This document shows, in pieces, positions 1 to 8,878 of a stretch of DNA of 64,000 bases. Under the pieces are notes generated by a model that saw only the letters and a list, made by a program, of their open reading frames with translations, searched no databases and was not told where the DNA came from. This stretch comes from Kordiimonas aestuarii (GTDB lineage: Bacteria; Pseudomonadota; Alphaproteobacteria; Sphingomonadales; Kordiimonadaceae): assembly GCF_025574465.1 (NCBI RefSeq), contig NZ_JAOBPP010000021.1, positions 496,001 to 560,000 of the forward strand. Direction: 5' to 3'. Position 1 is the stretch's first letter. Each line of letters begins with the position of its first letter. The position numbers and the translations under genes are program-made.

Positions 1-1163
1 ACTCCGGCCCGCTGGATGCTCCGATCTCGAAGACGATCAACGAGAACGACATGGTCTGCACCAGCGTTCTGTCAGGCAACCGGAACTTCGAAGGCCGCGT
101 GAGTCAGGACCTGAAGGCAAACTATCTCGCATCCCCGCCGCTGGTGGTGGCCTATGCGCTCGCCGGTTCGATCCGCACCAACATCACCACCGAACCGCTC
201 GGGCAGGACAAGGACGGCAACGACGTTTACCTGCGTGACCTGTGGCCCTCTAACCAGGAAGTGGCTGACGCCATCACGGCGTCGCTGACACGAGAGATGT
301 TCATCGAACGGTATGCCGACGTGTTCGCAGGAACGCCCGAGTGGCAGGCGATCCCGGTTGCCGAAGGCAAAACCTACGACTGGAACAACAAGTCCACCTA
401 TGTGCAGCACCCGCCTTACTTCCAGGGCATGGGCCCACATGTTGACGATACGGCAAACATCGTAGGCGCCCGTCCGCTTGCGCTTCTGGGTGACAGCATC
501 ACCACCGACCACATCAGCCCTGCAGGCGCCATCAAGCCAGACAGCCCGGCTGGCCAGTACCTGCAATCCAAAGGCGTTGCGGTCGCGGACTTCAACAGCT
601 ACGGCTCGCGCCGGGGTAACCACGAAGTCATGATGCGCGGCACGTTTGCCAACATCCGCCTGCGCAACCTGATGGCGCCGGGTACCGAAGGCGGCTGGAC
701 CACACACCAGCCGTCGGGTGAGGTGATGAGTATCTATGATGCCTCGATGAAGTATCAGGAAGCGGGCACGCCGCTTGTGGTGATCGGCGGCAAGGAATAC
801 GGTACCGGCTCTAGCCGCGACTGGGCAGCAAAGGGCACCAATCTGCTCGGCGTTAAAGCTGTGCTCGTGGAAAGCTTTGAGCGCATCCACCGCTCCAACC
901 TCGTCGGCATGGGCGTGCTTCCGCTCCAGTTCAAGGAAGGCGACAACCGCGAGAGCCTCGGCCTTGAAGGCACCGAGACCTTCGATATCACCGGTATCGA
1001 AGGCACGATCAAACCGCGCCAGAACGTGACGGTGATGATCCATTATGCCGACGGCACGAAAAAAGAGATCACTGTGCTCTGCCGTGTCGATACGGAAGAC
1101 GAGGTGGCCTACTACCGGAACGGTGGCATCCTCCACTATGTGCTGCGCCGCCTGGCCGCGTAA
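1..1163 (+). CDS. acnA: Aconitate hydratase A, C-terminal part (5' end outside window)
   Basis: Interconverts citrate and isocitrate through cis-aconitate in the TCA cycle. The reading frame is open from base 3 and ends at TAA 1161-1163, so about 387 C-terminal residues are present. The segment starts in the end of the iron-sulfur core ([15 protein letters not shown]) and runs through the swivel domain. Diagnostic motifs are [30 protein letters not shown] and [17 protein letters not shown], the last carrying the conserved substrate-binding Ser/Arg. No frameshift is seen. It is closed by a strong hairpin terminator 24 bases downstream, so it is not in an operon with the next gene. The AcnA/IRP1 type is favoured over AcnB because the swivel domain is C-terminal. 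Confidence 0.97.
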   Translation, partial: SGPLDAPISKTINENDMVCTSVLSGNRNFEGRVSQDLKANYLASPPLVVAYALAGSIRTNITTEPLGQDKDGNDVYLRDLWPSNQEVADAITASLTREMFIERYADVFAGTPEWQAIPVAEGKTYDWNNKSTYVQHPPYFQGMGPHVDDTANIVGARPLALLGDSITTDHISPAGAIKPDSPAGQYLQSKGVAVADFNSYGSRRGNHEVMMRGTFANIRLRNLMAPGTEGGWTTHQPSGEVMSIYDASMKYQEAGTPLVVIGGKEYGTGSSRDWAAKGTNLLGVKAVLVESFERIHRSNLVGMGVLPLQFKEGDNRESLGLEGTETFDITGIEGTIKPRQNVTVMIHYADGTKKEITVLCRVDTEDEVAYYRNGGILHYVLRRLAA

Positions 1164-1186
1164 GCGCGCTCTCGATCAAACACCCG

Positions 1187-1214
1187 AAAGGCGGCCCGAT
1201 TGGCCGCCTTTTTT
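1187..1214 (+). terminator. Rho-independent terminator of acnA
   Basis: A perfect 10-bp stem (AAAGGCGGCC pairing with GGCCGCCTTT, 1187-1196 and 1202-1211) encloses a 5-base loop and runs directly into a T tract ending at 1214. It starts 24 bases after the acnA stop. Confidence 0.93.
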
Positions 1215-1375
1215 GTTGTCGCTGGCAGTATGGCCCTCAGGCATTGCACCCGGACTCACCCCTGCCTTTTCCTGAAAACAGGGACAACCGCCTGAAGAAT
1301 GACCTGTCCGGTCACGTTTATTTTTCCCTATGGCACTATTTTGTGAAATACTGCGTCAACATTTGGGGGAATAGC

Positions 1376-1405
1376 GGTATTTGGTCCCGCGCGGGATCAA
1401 ATACC
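1376..1405. promoter_or_regulatory. 30-bp near-perfect palindrome upstream of the radical SAM gene
   Basis: The two 15-base halves meet at 1390/1391 and are exact reverse complements except for one position (1382 versus its partner at 1397-1399, a G opposite T). Outer arms are GGTATTTG and CAAATACC, the core is TCCCGCGCGGGA. The right edge lies 33 bases before the ATG at 1439 and no T tract follows, so it looks like an operator for a dimeric regulator rather than a terminator. As RNA the mismatch would be a G-U pair, so a leader hairpin is also possible. Confidence 0.6.
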
Positions 1406-1438
1406 AGACCAATCGACAAAGGGGCTCGTTAATCCGGC

Positions 1439-3184
1439 ATGGCTGTAAATTTTGAGGTCTATCTGATCAAACCTACACGCTACTGCGATGACGGTTATCC
1501 GCTTCAATGGTGGCGGTCGCTTATTCCCTCAAACTCTCTGGCCAGCGTCAATGGCATCGCTGTCGAAGCGGTAACGCGCAACCCGCTGGGCAATGATGTT
1601 GCAATCAACATCCATGTGATCGACGAAATCAACACCGATGTCAGGCCTGACAGGATCATCACGTCATTGAAGACATCGGGCCGCAAGGCCCTGATTTGCC
1701 TCGTTGGCGCGCAAACAAACCAGTTTCCCCGCTCGGTCGACCTTGCGAGACAATTTGTCGGTGCGGGCATTCCGGTGTGCATCGGTGGTTTCCATGTATC
1801 GGGTTGCCTCTCCATGCTCAAGGATCTGCCGCCAGACCTTCAGGAAGCGCAGGCACTCGGCATTTCTTTCTTCGCCGGCGAGGCAGAGGAACACAGGTTC
1901 GATGAAATCCTCGTCGACGCCTATCGCGGTGACTTGAAGCCGATTTACAATCATGTGCGAAATACGCCGGACATGGCCAACGCCCCCATTCCCATCCTGC
2001 CTGACGAGCCCATCAAGAGAACGGTCAACGCCTACACGAGCTTCGATCTGGGTCGCGGCTGCCCGTTTGAATGCTCTTTCTGCACCATCATCAATGTGCA
2101 GGGTCGCAAGAGCCGCTTCCGAACGGCTGACGATCTTGAAACCATCGTGCGAGAGAACGCAAAGATCGGCATTAACCGCTTTTTCCTCACCGATGACAAT
2201 TTCGCCCGCAACAAGAACTGGCGCGAATTCACCAACCGGTTGATCAAACTGAAGGCGGAAGGGTTCCCCATAGCCATGATCATCCAGGTCGACACGCTCG
2301 CCCACCGCATTGAAGGCTTTATCGACGCCTGCGCCGAAGCTGGCGCAAACCAGATCTTCATCGGCCTTGAAAGCATCAACGCAGACAGCCTTGAGGCGGT
2401 GAAAAAACGTCAGAACCGAATTGAGGAATACCGGGAAATGTTCCTCGCCTGGAAGCGCCACCCGGTCTTCATCACCTGCGGCTATATCATCGGTTTCCCG
2501 ACCGACACACCGGCGTCTATCGTCGCGGACATCGAGACAATCAAGAAAAACCTTCCTGTGGACGGGCTTTACCTCAATTACCTGACACCCCTGCCGGGCA
2601 GCGCCGACCATAAAGCGCTCTATGAAGCCGGGGTCTGGATGGACCCGGACATGAACAAATACGACCTCAACCACCGTGTCTCGCACCACGCTCATATGAG
2701 CGACGAGGAATGGGAAGCCACATATCAGGCGGCGCACGCCACCTTTTACACGTGGGAGCATATGGAAACCATCATCCGGCGTATGGTCGCGCTCAGGTCA
2801 AACAAGAAAAAACTGACGGTCAAAAACCTGTTCGCCTATCGGGAAGCGCCGCGGCTTGAGGGGATTTCCGCGTTCGAAGCTGGCATCCTGCGGGTGCGAC
2901 GAAGGACGCAGCGGCGCTCGGGCATGCCGATTGAAAGTCCCTTCGTTTTTTATCCCAAATACACAGCAATCACAGCCATTCGATTGCTGACAGGGCTGGT
3001 CACCTTCCTGCGCCTCCGCCGCATCCTCAAGCGCACGCTCAAGGACCCTGCGCGGTTTGACTACCGGGACGAGGCCATCACGGGGGAAAATCCGGGCGGG
3101 GAAGATACCCTCCTCCGGGACACCCGCATGACCGAAACCGCTCTCAAACGTATGAACCGCAGAAGTGACACAAAGGTCGCGTGA
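1439..3184 (+). CDS. B12-binding-type radical SAM protein of unknown substrate
   Basis: 581 residues. The cluster-binding CxxxCxxC motif is at C208, C212 and C215 (GRGCPFECSFC), followed by a FFLTDDNF strand and a IFIGLES segment typical of the radical SAM barrel. The N-terminal 190 residues have the Rossmann-like layout of cobalamin-binding radical SAM enzymes (IPVCIGGFHVSGC), but the usual DxHxxG cobalamin ligand motif is not evident, so cofactor use is uncertain. Beyond residue 450 is a basic region with a hydrophobic stretch (about 515-535) that could associate with the membrane. The gene stands alone between a terminator and a convergent gene 20 bases away. The ATG is preceded by only a weak purine run (AAAGGGG, about 14 bases off). 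The substrate cannot be inferred from the context. Confidence 0.85.
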   Translation: MAVNFEVYLIKPTRYCDDGYPLQWWRSLIPSNSLASVNGIAVEAVTRNPLGNDVAINIHVIDEINTDVRPDRIITSLKTSGRKALICLVGAQTNQFPRSVDLARQFVGAGIPVCIGGFHVSGCLSMLKDLPPDLQEAQALGISFFAGEAEEHRFDEILVDAYRGDLKPIYNHVRNTPDMANAPIPILPDEPIKRTVNAYTSFDLGRGCPFECSFCTIINVQGRKSRFRTADDLETIVRENAKIGINRFFLTDDNFARNKNWREFTNRLIKLKAEGFPIAMIIQVDTLAHRIEGFIDACAEAGANQIFIGLESINADSLEAVKKRQNRIEEYREMFLAWKRHPVFITCGYIIGFPTDTPASIVADIETIKKNLPVDGLYLNYLTPLPGSADHKALYEAGVWMDPDMNKYDLNHRVSHHAHMSDEEWEATYQAAHATFYTWEHMETIIRRMVALRSNKKKLTVKNLFAYREAPRLEGISAFEAGILRVRRRTQRRSGMPIESPFVFYPKYTAITAIRLLTGLVTFLRLRRILKRTLKDPARFDYRDEAITGENPGGEDTLLRDTRMTETALKRMNRRSDTKVA

Positions 3185-3204
3185 CCGGCTGATTTATTCT
3201 CGCC

Positions 3205-3804
3205 TCAACGGCCTGCCGCGACACCGCGCATAAGACTGGCGCGTTGCGCAATCTCGCGCACGAAGGACATCAGGTATCTGGGCGTGCCGGTGTCATCGAC
3301 CATCGGCAGGTCGAGAATATCCACACAAACATGTTCGCGCCCTTTAAAGGGCAGGCTGCCACGAAAGCGCCCGATATAGGGCCCGGTCAGCAGTTCGCGG
3401 AAATAATCGTCCACACCCTGCAAGATGGCGCTCTTTGTCTCGGAGACCAGCATGTTCTGCCACAGGGCACCGGTCAGCAATGTCCCGTACATCTCGCCCA
3501 GAATGCGCATGCGCCCGTCCGCCAGGTCTTCATCAAATTCAATCAGGAAGAAACTGGCATGCCAGCCGCGCAAATCCTGAAAGCTGATCGCCTTGCGGCT
3601 GGGCATAAGGTGCCCTTCGCGCTTGCTGCCAAACAGATCGATAATCGGCTCAAAGCCGGAAACACGAGGGAGCGCACCCTTAAGTGGATAAAAAAGAAGC
3701 TCGCCGTGCTCCCGTTTTGTTGTCTTGAAAGGTGTTGTTTCTTCGCTATCGCTGTGTGTTGTCACATCGCTTGGTGTATTTTTTTTCAGATCAAGGCTAT
3801 GCAT
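3205..3804 (-). CDS. PAS domain protein (PAS_5-like family), paralog 1
   Basis: 199 residues with no predicted membrane segment. The core from about residue 50 reads as the alphaproteobacterial PAS_5 family: a conserved PSRKAISFQDLRGWHASFFLIE block, a RMRILGEMYG strand, and the C-terminal strands FRGSLPFKGREHVCVDILDLP. These stand-alone PAS proteins have no output domain, and their role is not established. It is clearly paralogous to the protein encoded at 6714-7259, with which it shares the FQD..GWHA block and the F.GR......DLP block. It converges on the radical SAM gene and is divergent from the DUF1223 gene, 69 bases away. The first 45 residues are polar and not conserved, so a start further in is possible. 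Confidence 0.72.
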   Translation of the reverse strand: MHSLDLKKNTPSDVTTHSDSEETTPFKTTKREHGELLFYPLKGALPRVSGFEPIIDLFGSKREGHLMPSRKAISFQDLRGWHASFFLIEFDEDLADGRMRILGEMYGTLLTGALWQNMLVSETKSAILQGVDDYFRELLTGPYIGRFRGSLPFKGREHVCVDILDLPMVDDTGTPRYLMSFVREIAQRASLMRGVAAGR

Positions 3805-3873
3805 CAGGTAAACGGTTCCATACTCACATACAGGTGATTGGCAAGTGACCTACACTCTTCGTAAGTTAGAAAC

Positions 3874-4638
3874 ATGAGAAAGTGGTTAACAGCAGCATGT
3901 TTTGTCCTAACCTCCCTGGCGGCGTCCGTTGGTGCTCAGGCGGACAATGACGACCGTCTGACAGTGGTTGAACTATTCACAAGCCAAGGTTGTTCATCCT
4001 GCCCACCAGCTGATGCCGCGCTGAAATCCATGCGCGACAGACCGGGCATCCTCACCCTCTCATGGCCGGTTGACTATTGGGATCGGCTAGGCTGGGAAGA
4101 CACGTTTGCTCATCCGCATAACGCCATCAGGCAGGCCGCTTACAACAAGCGCCTTGGTCGCGGCGGCGTATTTACCCCGCAGATGATTCTTGATGGCCGC
4201 GTGCAATGCGTGGGCTCCAAGCCTGAAAAGGTGCGTGCCTCCATCGCCAAAGCCCGCACCCTGAACCACCCATGGATAAATCCAACCCTGAAACTGGCCG
4301 GTGACACCATCACCGTCAGCCTGCCTGAAGCCAAGGTCGAAGGCACGGTCTCCGTGCGCGTCGTGTGGTATCTCGGCGATGCCGAGGTTGAGATTGGCGA
4401 CGGTGAAAACCAGGGTCGTCGCCTGCACTATACCAATGTGGTGCGCGCCTCTGACGTTATTGACATGGATTGGAGCGGTGGTGCCAAATCACTGACGCTC
4501 GACGCGGCAACCGGCCACACCGCGGGTGCCGACCATCTCGCGATCCTTTTGCAGCAGGATTATGTGCACGGGCCCATCATCGGGGCCGCACGCCTCGTAC
4601 TGCCTGCCCCTACCGCGCCGACATCTGCCAGCCGCTGA
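3874..4638 (+). CDS. DUF1223 family secreted thioredoxin-fold protein
   Basis: 254 residues. The N-terminus has a cleavable signal peptide (two basic residues, then a hydrophobic core LTAACFVLTSLAASVG, cleavage near AQA-D, about residue 23), so the mature protein is periplasmic. The first mature strand VVELFTSQGCSSCPPAD carries a C40-S-S-C43 motif at the position of a thioredoxin active site, which is the hallmark of DUF1223. The family is widespread in proteobacteria but its reaction is not known; a thiol-disulfide role is inferred from the CxxC. It is a monocistronic gene divergent from the PAS protein at 3205-3804. Confidence 0.88.
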   Translation: MRKWLTAACFVLTSLAASVGAQADNDDRLTVVELFTSQGCSSCPPADAALKSMRDRPGILTLSWPVDYWDRLGWEDTFAHPHNAIRQAAYNKRLGRGGVFTPQMILDGRVQCVGSKPEKVRASIAKARTLNHPWINPTLKLAGDTITVSLPEAKVEGTVSVRVVWYLGDAEVEIGDGENQGRRLHYTNVVRASDVIDMDWSGGAKSLTLDAATGHTAGADHLAILLQQDYVHGPIIGAARLVLPAPTAPTSASR

Positions 4639-4961
4639 CGCATATAAACTGCGTGGCGCTGACACTCATTTCTTGACATTTGTCCGCAATGCCGTCATAG
4701 ACCGCGGCGGCGAATATGACCACCCCGTGATTTATCACATGGGTAAGGGCCCAAAAGCACCCCGGCAAGACTGGACAGCGAAGCGGCCTCATTAGAACGA
4801 AGTTTCCGTGCGAAGGTCGCACTAACCATCTGTGTCTTGGCTGAGCAAAGTCTCAGACTGCCAAACCATCGGTTCAGGAAAAGGCGTTCCCGCCAGAAAT
4901 ATAAACGCCGGAAGATGCTGCGTACTGTGGCGCTTCGGGATTAACCGATGCTAGGACATAT
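4639..4961 (+). other. Gene-free leader region of the DEAD-box helicase gene
   Basis: 323 bases without a credible gene. It holds a candidate promoter (4673-4701) near its left end, which would leave a leader of about 250 bases. The leader has several short self-complementary stretches (for example AGTCTCAGACT, 4849-4859). Long structured leaders are known for cold-induced RNA helicase genes, but no specific riboregulator is recognised here. The helicase start is supported by AGGACAT just upstream of the ATG at 4962. Confidence 0.4.
4673..4701 (+). promoter_or_regulatory. Candidate sigma-70 promoter for the DEAD-box helicase gene
   Basis: A perfect -35 hexamer TTGACA (4673-4678) is followed after 17 bases by CATAGA (4696-4701), a moderate -10. 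Spacing is optimal, but the -10 is weak, so this stays a candidate. Confidence 0.4.
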
Positions 4962-6704
4962 ATGACTGATTTCAGTACGCTCTCTTTGAGCGCACCGGTT
5001 CTTCGCGCGATCGAGGAACAGGGCTTTACTTCAACGACCGAAATTCAAGCTGCCACTATCCCGGCCCTGATGACAGGGCAGGATGTGATCGGCATCTCGC
5101 AAACGGGCGGCGGCAAGACGGCGGCTTTTGTATTGCCGATGATCGAACGCCTGATGGCCTATGAAGATAAACCCAAAAGCGGCATGCCGCGCGCGCTGAT
5201 CCTTGCGCCAACGCGTGAGCTTGCCCTGCAGATCTCCGAGACGGTAAAGGCGCTGAGCCGCCACACCGAGCTCAAGAACTGCACCATTTTCGGTGGCGCG
5301 CCTTACCGCACCCAAATCCACATACTGCGTCGCGGTGTCGACATCCTTGTCGCCACCCCGGGTCGCCTGCTGGATCACATGAAACAGGGCAACATCTATC
5401 TGGATGAAACCGAGTATTTTGTGCTCGATGAGGCCGACCGCATGCTCGACATGGGCTTTGTGGACGATGTGCGCCTTGTCGCGGCCAAGATGATGTCCGA
5501 CCACCAGTCGGTTATGTTTTCCGCCACCATGAACGGCGGCATCCGCACACTTGCGAACACGCTCCTTGAAAACCCCGCCCAGATTGAAGTAGCCCGTGAA
5601 GCGACGATTGCAGACAATCTGTCTCACAAGGTTCTGTTTGTGCCATATGACAAAAAACACGACCTGCTGCTGCACATGATTGAAACCAAGAAAGTAACCA
5701 AGTCGCTTATTTTCGTGCGCACAAAGCGCGAAGCTGACGAACTGGCAGGTTTCATGGAAGCGTCCGGCTTCAGCGCCGATTCGATCCACGGCGACAAACA
5801 ACAGCGTCAGCGCGAGCGCATCATTCGTGGCTTCAAGGGCGACCGTACCGATTTCCTTGTAGCAACCGACGTAGCCGCCCGCGGCATCGACGTGAAAGAC
5901 ATCGGCCATGTGTTCAACATCGACGTACCGGTTGAACCGGAATCATACGTGCACCGCATCGGCCGGACCGCCCGGGGTGGCAAATCAGGCGAAGCATACA
6001 CCTTCTGCAGCAAGAGCGAATTTGGCCTGCTGCGCGCCGTGGAGCGTGTGATCAAGATGGAAATCGAGACGGAGGAGGATAACCCCTTCCCGCTGAAGAT
6101 CGATCGTCACAAGGTCAAGCCACGGAACGACAGGCCAGCACACCGCCGTGGTGGCCCCCGTCCGTTTGCCAAAGACGGCAAGCCCGGATTCAAAGGCACC
6201 AAACGTCCATCCGGCAAGCCGTTCGCAGGTAAACGCGCCGACGGTCCACGCCCGGAAGGCAAACGGTTTGACGACCGCCGCAGTGAAGGCCGCCGTGAAG
6301 GCGGGCGTTCAGATGGTAACCGGTTCGAGGGTAAACGCTCGGAAGGCGCGCGGCCAGAGGGCAAGCGATTCGAGGAGCGCCGCCCGGAAGGAAAGCGGTT
6401 TGAAGGCAAACGCACCGAAGGTAAACGGCCAGAAGGTAAACGGCCAGAAGGCCAGCGTGCCGAAGGTAAACGATTTGAAGGTAAAAAGCCTGCCGGCAAA
6501 TGGACTGAGGGCAAACGCGCCGACGGCGGCAAGCCTGAAGAACGTCGTGCTGGCCCAGGCAAACCAGCAGGGAAACCGGCAGGGAAAAAGTTTGGCCCGA
6601 AAAAAGCAACCGGCAAACCAGGCTTTAAGGCTGGTTTCAAGGCAACGGGTACCCGCAAGGCCAAAACCGGTGGCAACCAGCCATTGAAGCGTCGCTCGGC
6701 TTAA
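4962..6704 (+). CDS. DEAD-box ATP-dependent RNA helicase (RhlE-like) with repetitive basic tail
   Basis: 580 residues. It unwinds short RNA duplexes, probably in ribosome assembly or mRNA decay. All helicase motifs are present: Q motif (GFTSTTEIQ, about 21-29), motif I GGGKT (49-53), PTRELA, ATPGRLLDH, DEAD at 156-159, SAT, and HRIGRTARGGKSGEA (motif VI). The core ends near residue 385. The remaining 195 residues are a low-complexity Lys/Arg/Gly/Glu tail made of repeats such as EGKR[FP] spaced every 5-10 residues. Such tails bind RNA non-specifically in RhlE-type proteins. The gene is monocistronic, with a long leader. It is not CsdA/DeaD, because the dedicated RNA-binding domain of that family is absent. 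Confidence 0.93.
   Translation: MTDFSTLSLSAPVLRAIEEQGFTSTTEIQAATIPALMTGQDVIGISQTGGGKTAAFVLPMIERLMAYEDKPKSGMPRALILAPTRELALQISETVKALSRHTELKNCTIFGGAPYRTQIHILRRGVDILVATPGRLLDHMKQGNIYLDETEYFVLDEADRMLDMGFVDDVRLVAAKMMSDHQSVMFSATMNGGIRTLANTLLENPAQIEVAREATIADNLSHKVLFVPYDKKHDLLLHMIETKKVTKSLIFVRTKREADELAGFMEASGFSADSIHGDKQQRQRERIIRGFKGDRTDFLVATDVAARGIDVKDIGHVFNIDVPVEPESYVHRIGRTARGGKSGEAYTFCSKSEFGLLRAVERVIKMEIETEEDNPFPLKIDRHKVKPRNDRPAHRRGGPRPFAKDGKPGFKGTKRPSGKPFAGKRADGPRPEGKRFDDRRSEGRREGGRSDGNRFEGKRSEGARPEGKRFEERRPEGKRFEGKRTEGKRPEGKRPEGQRAEGKRFEGKKPAGKWTEGKRADGGKPEERRAGPGKPAGKPAGKKFGPKKATGKPGFKAGFKATGTRKAKTGGNQPLKRRSA
6258..6540 (+). repeat. Degenerate tandem repeats coding the EGKR-type helicase tail
   Basis: In-frame imperfect repeats of about 15-30 bases, for example GAAGGTAAACGGCCA occurring back to back around 6418-6450, encode runs of [PF]EGKR. 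Copies differ mostly in the third codon position and in F/P/A/T exchanges, as expected from repeat expansion followed by drift. They all stay in frame, so the variation changes tail length only. Confidence 0.75.
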
Positions 6705-6713
6705 GCCCGGCGA

Positions 6714-7259
6714 CTAGCGATACAGAAAAAAGCTGAAGAGGAAGGCGACGTTGCCTTCCTCATCGGCCGCAGGCAGATCAAGCACTTCAAAATTACCGAG
6801 ATTACGCCCCTCAAACGGGATCATCCCCGAATAGCGGCCATAAACATCGCCCGCCCGGATGGCTTTAAAATACTCCGCATAATCATCGAAGGTAACGCTG
6901 GGCAGGCTTGAAAAGCTGTCGCCCGGCCGGATCCGATGACCAAACATGTCCATCACCCGGTCCCCCGCAATGCGAAAGCGCAGGTTGCCATCCTCAGGCA
7001 GGTCCGCCAGCACCATGCGGGCATGCCAGCCGACAAAATCCTGAAAACGAAGCGCAGAACGTTTTGGCACAATGCCCCGTCCTGTCTTGTCCTGCCACGT
7101 TGGAAACAGTGTGGAGAATGACCTGAGGAACACATCCTCGGCCTGATTTTCAGAAATTGTCGCCAGCACATTTGTCTTGGCGCGGTAATCATCTTGCCGC
7201 AAGCTTCTTGACCGTGGGCCCGGCTTGCCACTCAATACCTTCAACACTGGATATGCCAC
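6714..7259 (-). CDS. PAS domain protein (PAS_5-like family), paralog 2
   Basis: 181 residues, soluble. It shares the PAS_5-type core with the product of 3205-3804: PKRSALRFQDFVGWHARMVLAD, a LRFRIAGDRVMDMFG strand, and a C-terminal YSGMIPFEGRNLGNFEVLDLPA segment. There is no fused kinase, cyclase or HTH, so it is a stand-alone sensor-type domain of unknown output. It converges with the helicase gene (9 bases between stops) and is divergent from the propeller gene. The first 35 residues are poorly conserved, so the start could be internal. Confidence 0.7.
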   Translation of the reverse strand: MAYPVLKVLSGKPGPRSRSLRQDDYRAKTNVLATISENQAEDVFLRSFSTLFPTWQDKTGRGIVPKRSALRFQDFVGWHARMVLADLPEDGNLRFRIAGDRVMDMFGHRIRPGDSFSSLPSVTFDDYAEYFKAIRAGDVYGRYSGMIPFEGRNLGNFEVLDLPAADEEGNVAFLFSFFLYR

Positions 7260-7301
7260 CTGTACTGTTTGTATCCTGCGGCCAATATTAGGAGCGAAGC
7301 T

Positions 7302-8579
7302 ATGAAGAAACCGTTAGCAATGGCTCTGTGCCTTGTTATGTCGTCGCTGGTCACGCCGTCCGGACCGTGTCGCGCAGAAGACCAGGCAGCGTTCAAGGCC
7401 GGGCAGGCGGCACGCGCCCGTGGGGTGGACGCTTTTCGGGCCGGAGACCTGGATACAGCGCTTGCCGCCATGGAGGAAGCGCTTACCCACCGGCCGGGTC
7501 ATCCGCTCCTGCTTGGCAACGTTGCTTACCTCGCTGCCGCCACCGGCGACGGGGGACGTGCGTATGAGGCCGCGCAAGCCTATGCCGCTCTCGGACTCGT
7601 GCCTGGGGCAGAAATTCAGGCCAAGATAAAGCAAGCCATAACCCCGGATGCCTGGCGCAGGCTTGAGGCAATGTTTGCCAGGAACGACAAAAAGATTGGC
7701 ATGTTTGAAATCTCCGCCTCGTTCAACCGCGAGCTTCAACTGGTGGAAGGTATTGCCGAAGATGACGAAGGCACCCTTTATGCCGCCACCGTTGTATCAG
7801 GCGGTATCTACCGCCGCGACGGCTGGAATGCTGTTCAGATTGTCGACGCAAAGGACCATGAATTTGGCAGCTTCTTCGGCATGACATTCCACGATGGTGC
7901 GCTTTACGCCACTTTTGCCCGCGTGGAGCAGACCCCCGGATATGTGCAGGGGGAGGGCCAGACAGGCCTCGCAAAAATAGACCCGAAAACGGGCGATATC
8001 CTGAAGGTCTGGACACTGCCGGACGGCACAGACGGGCAGCAGATTGCCGATCTGACCATTACCGCAACCGGGACCATCCTGCTCAGTGATGCGCAAGGCG
8101 GCAAAGTCTACAGGGTTGCGGGCGATACACTTGAAGTGGCCTTTTCTGACGCGGGCTTCATGAGCCCGCAAGGTATAGCGGAGCTTCCGGGGAACGGGCT
8201 TTTCCTCGCCGACTATGGCCGTGGCATCTGGCATCTGGATGAAAAGTCGGGGGCTATAACCCTGATGGAGCCACCTGCCAACACAACCCTTTTAGGTATT
8301 GATGGCCTGATCGCGCACAAGGGGCGCCTCTATGCCATCCAGAACGGTGTGAACCCGCACCGTATCATCAGGATAACCGTTGCCGACCAGGCTATAAGCG
8401 CGGTCGAGATCGTCGCTCAAAACCTGGAGCCATGGAAAGAGCCTACCCTCGGCTTCAGCAGCGAAAGCGGTGTCCTGTATGTGGCGGCGAGCCAGTGGCC
8501 CAAATATGGTGAATGGGGTGCCATCCGGCAGGGTGCGGCACCATCCGCACCAACCCCCATCATGCTGATCCGCGATTAA
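7302..8579 (+). CDS. Secreted protein with short helical repeat region and NHL/SMP-30-like beta-propeller
   Basis: 425 residues from the ATG at 7302, chosen because AGGAGCGAAGCT directly precedes it; an upstream in-frame start at 7269 has no such site. A signal peptide (MKKPLAMALCLVMSSLVTPSGPCRA) is followed by a TPR-like helical pair (about residues 25-110: AFRAGDLDTALAAMEEALTHRPGHPLLLGNVAYLAAATG). From about 125 on there are repeated strands of the type found in six-bladed propellers (VEGIAEDDEGTLYAATVVSGGIYR, PQGIAELPGNGLFLADYGRGIW, GIDGLIAHKGRLYAIQNG). Substrate or ligand is unknown. Its stop codon overlaps that of the convergent gene in a shared TTAA. Confidence 0.7.
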   Translation: MKKPLAMALCLVMSSLVTPSGPCRAEDQAAFKAGQAARARGVDAFRAGDLDTALAAMEEALTHRPGHPLLLGNVAYLAAATGDGGRAYEAAQAYAALGLVPGAEIQAKIKQAITPDAWRRLEAMFARNDKKIGMFEISASFNRELQLVEGIAEDDEGTLYAATVVSGGIYRRDGWNAVQIVDAKDHEFGSFFGMTFHDGALYATFARVEQTPGYVQGEGQTGLAKIDPKTGDILKVWTLPDGTDGQQIADLTITATGTILLSDAQGGKVYRVAGDTLEVAFSDAGFMSPQGIAELPGNGLFLADYGRGIWHLDEKSGAITLMEPPANTTLLGIDGLIAHKGRLYAIQNGVNPHRIIRITVADQAISAVEIVAQNLEPWKEPTLGFSSESGVLYVAASQWPKYGEWGAIRQGAAPSAPTPIMLIRD

Positions 8580-8878
8580 TCTTCGACACTGCTTTCAACA
8601 ACAATGTCGTAGTGGTTGGGTAGGAGATAACGTTCAAAAACCCCCACCTGTGCCGTGTCGCCGGGCCTGAAGAAAAACGGCGTAAGTGTCTCGATCTTCT
8701 CAACCCGCCCGTCGGGAAAGCGGACCGTAATGCTGCGCCAACCGTCCGTGCCGTCATCAAGTGCGATAACCTCAACGGTAACCACGCATGTCGGTGCATC
8801 CGGCAGGCGAAATGCAAACCATACCGCGCCGCCAACCAAAAGTGCGGCAAACAATAGCCGCCAACCTAATATCTTCAT
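8576..8878 (-). CDS. Small single-pass membrane protein, unknown function
   Basis: 100 residues from the ATG at 8878. One N-terminal transmembrane helix (ILGWRLLFAALLVGGAVWFAFRL) is followed by a soluble domain of about 75 residues rich in beta strands (TVEVIALDDGTDGWRSITVRFPDGRVEKIETL). The start overlaps the queG stop in an ATGA arrangement (8875-8878), so it is translationally coupled to queG. An upstream in-frame start at 8908 would lie inside queG and is less likely. No family is recognised. Confidence 0.6.
   Translation of the reverse strand: MKILGWRLLFAALLVGGAVWFAFRLPDAPTCVVTVEVIALDDGTDGWRSITVRFPDGRVEKIETLTPFFFRPGDTAQVGVFERYLLPNHYDIVVESSVED

Noticed and set aside
6258..6540. Possible CRISPR-like array
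   Set aside because: The repeats have no constant spacing or unique spacers and lie in frame within the helicase tail.
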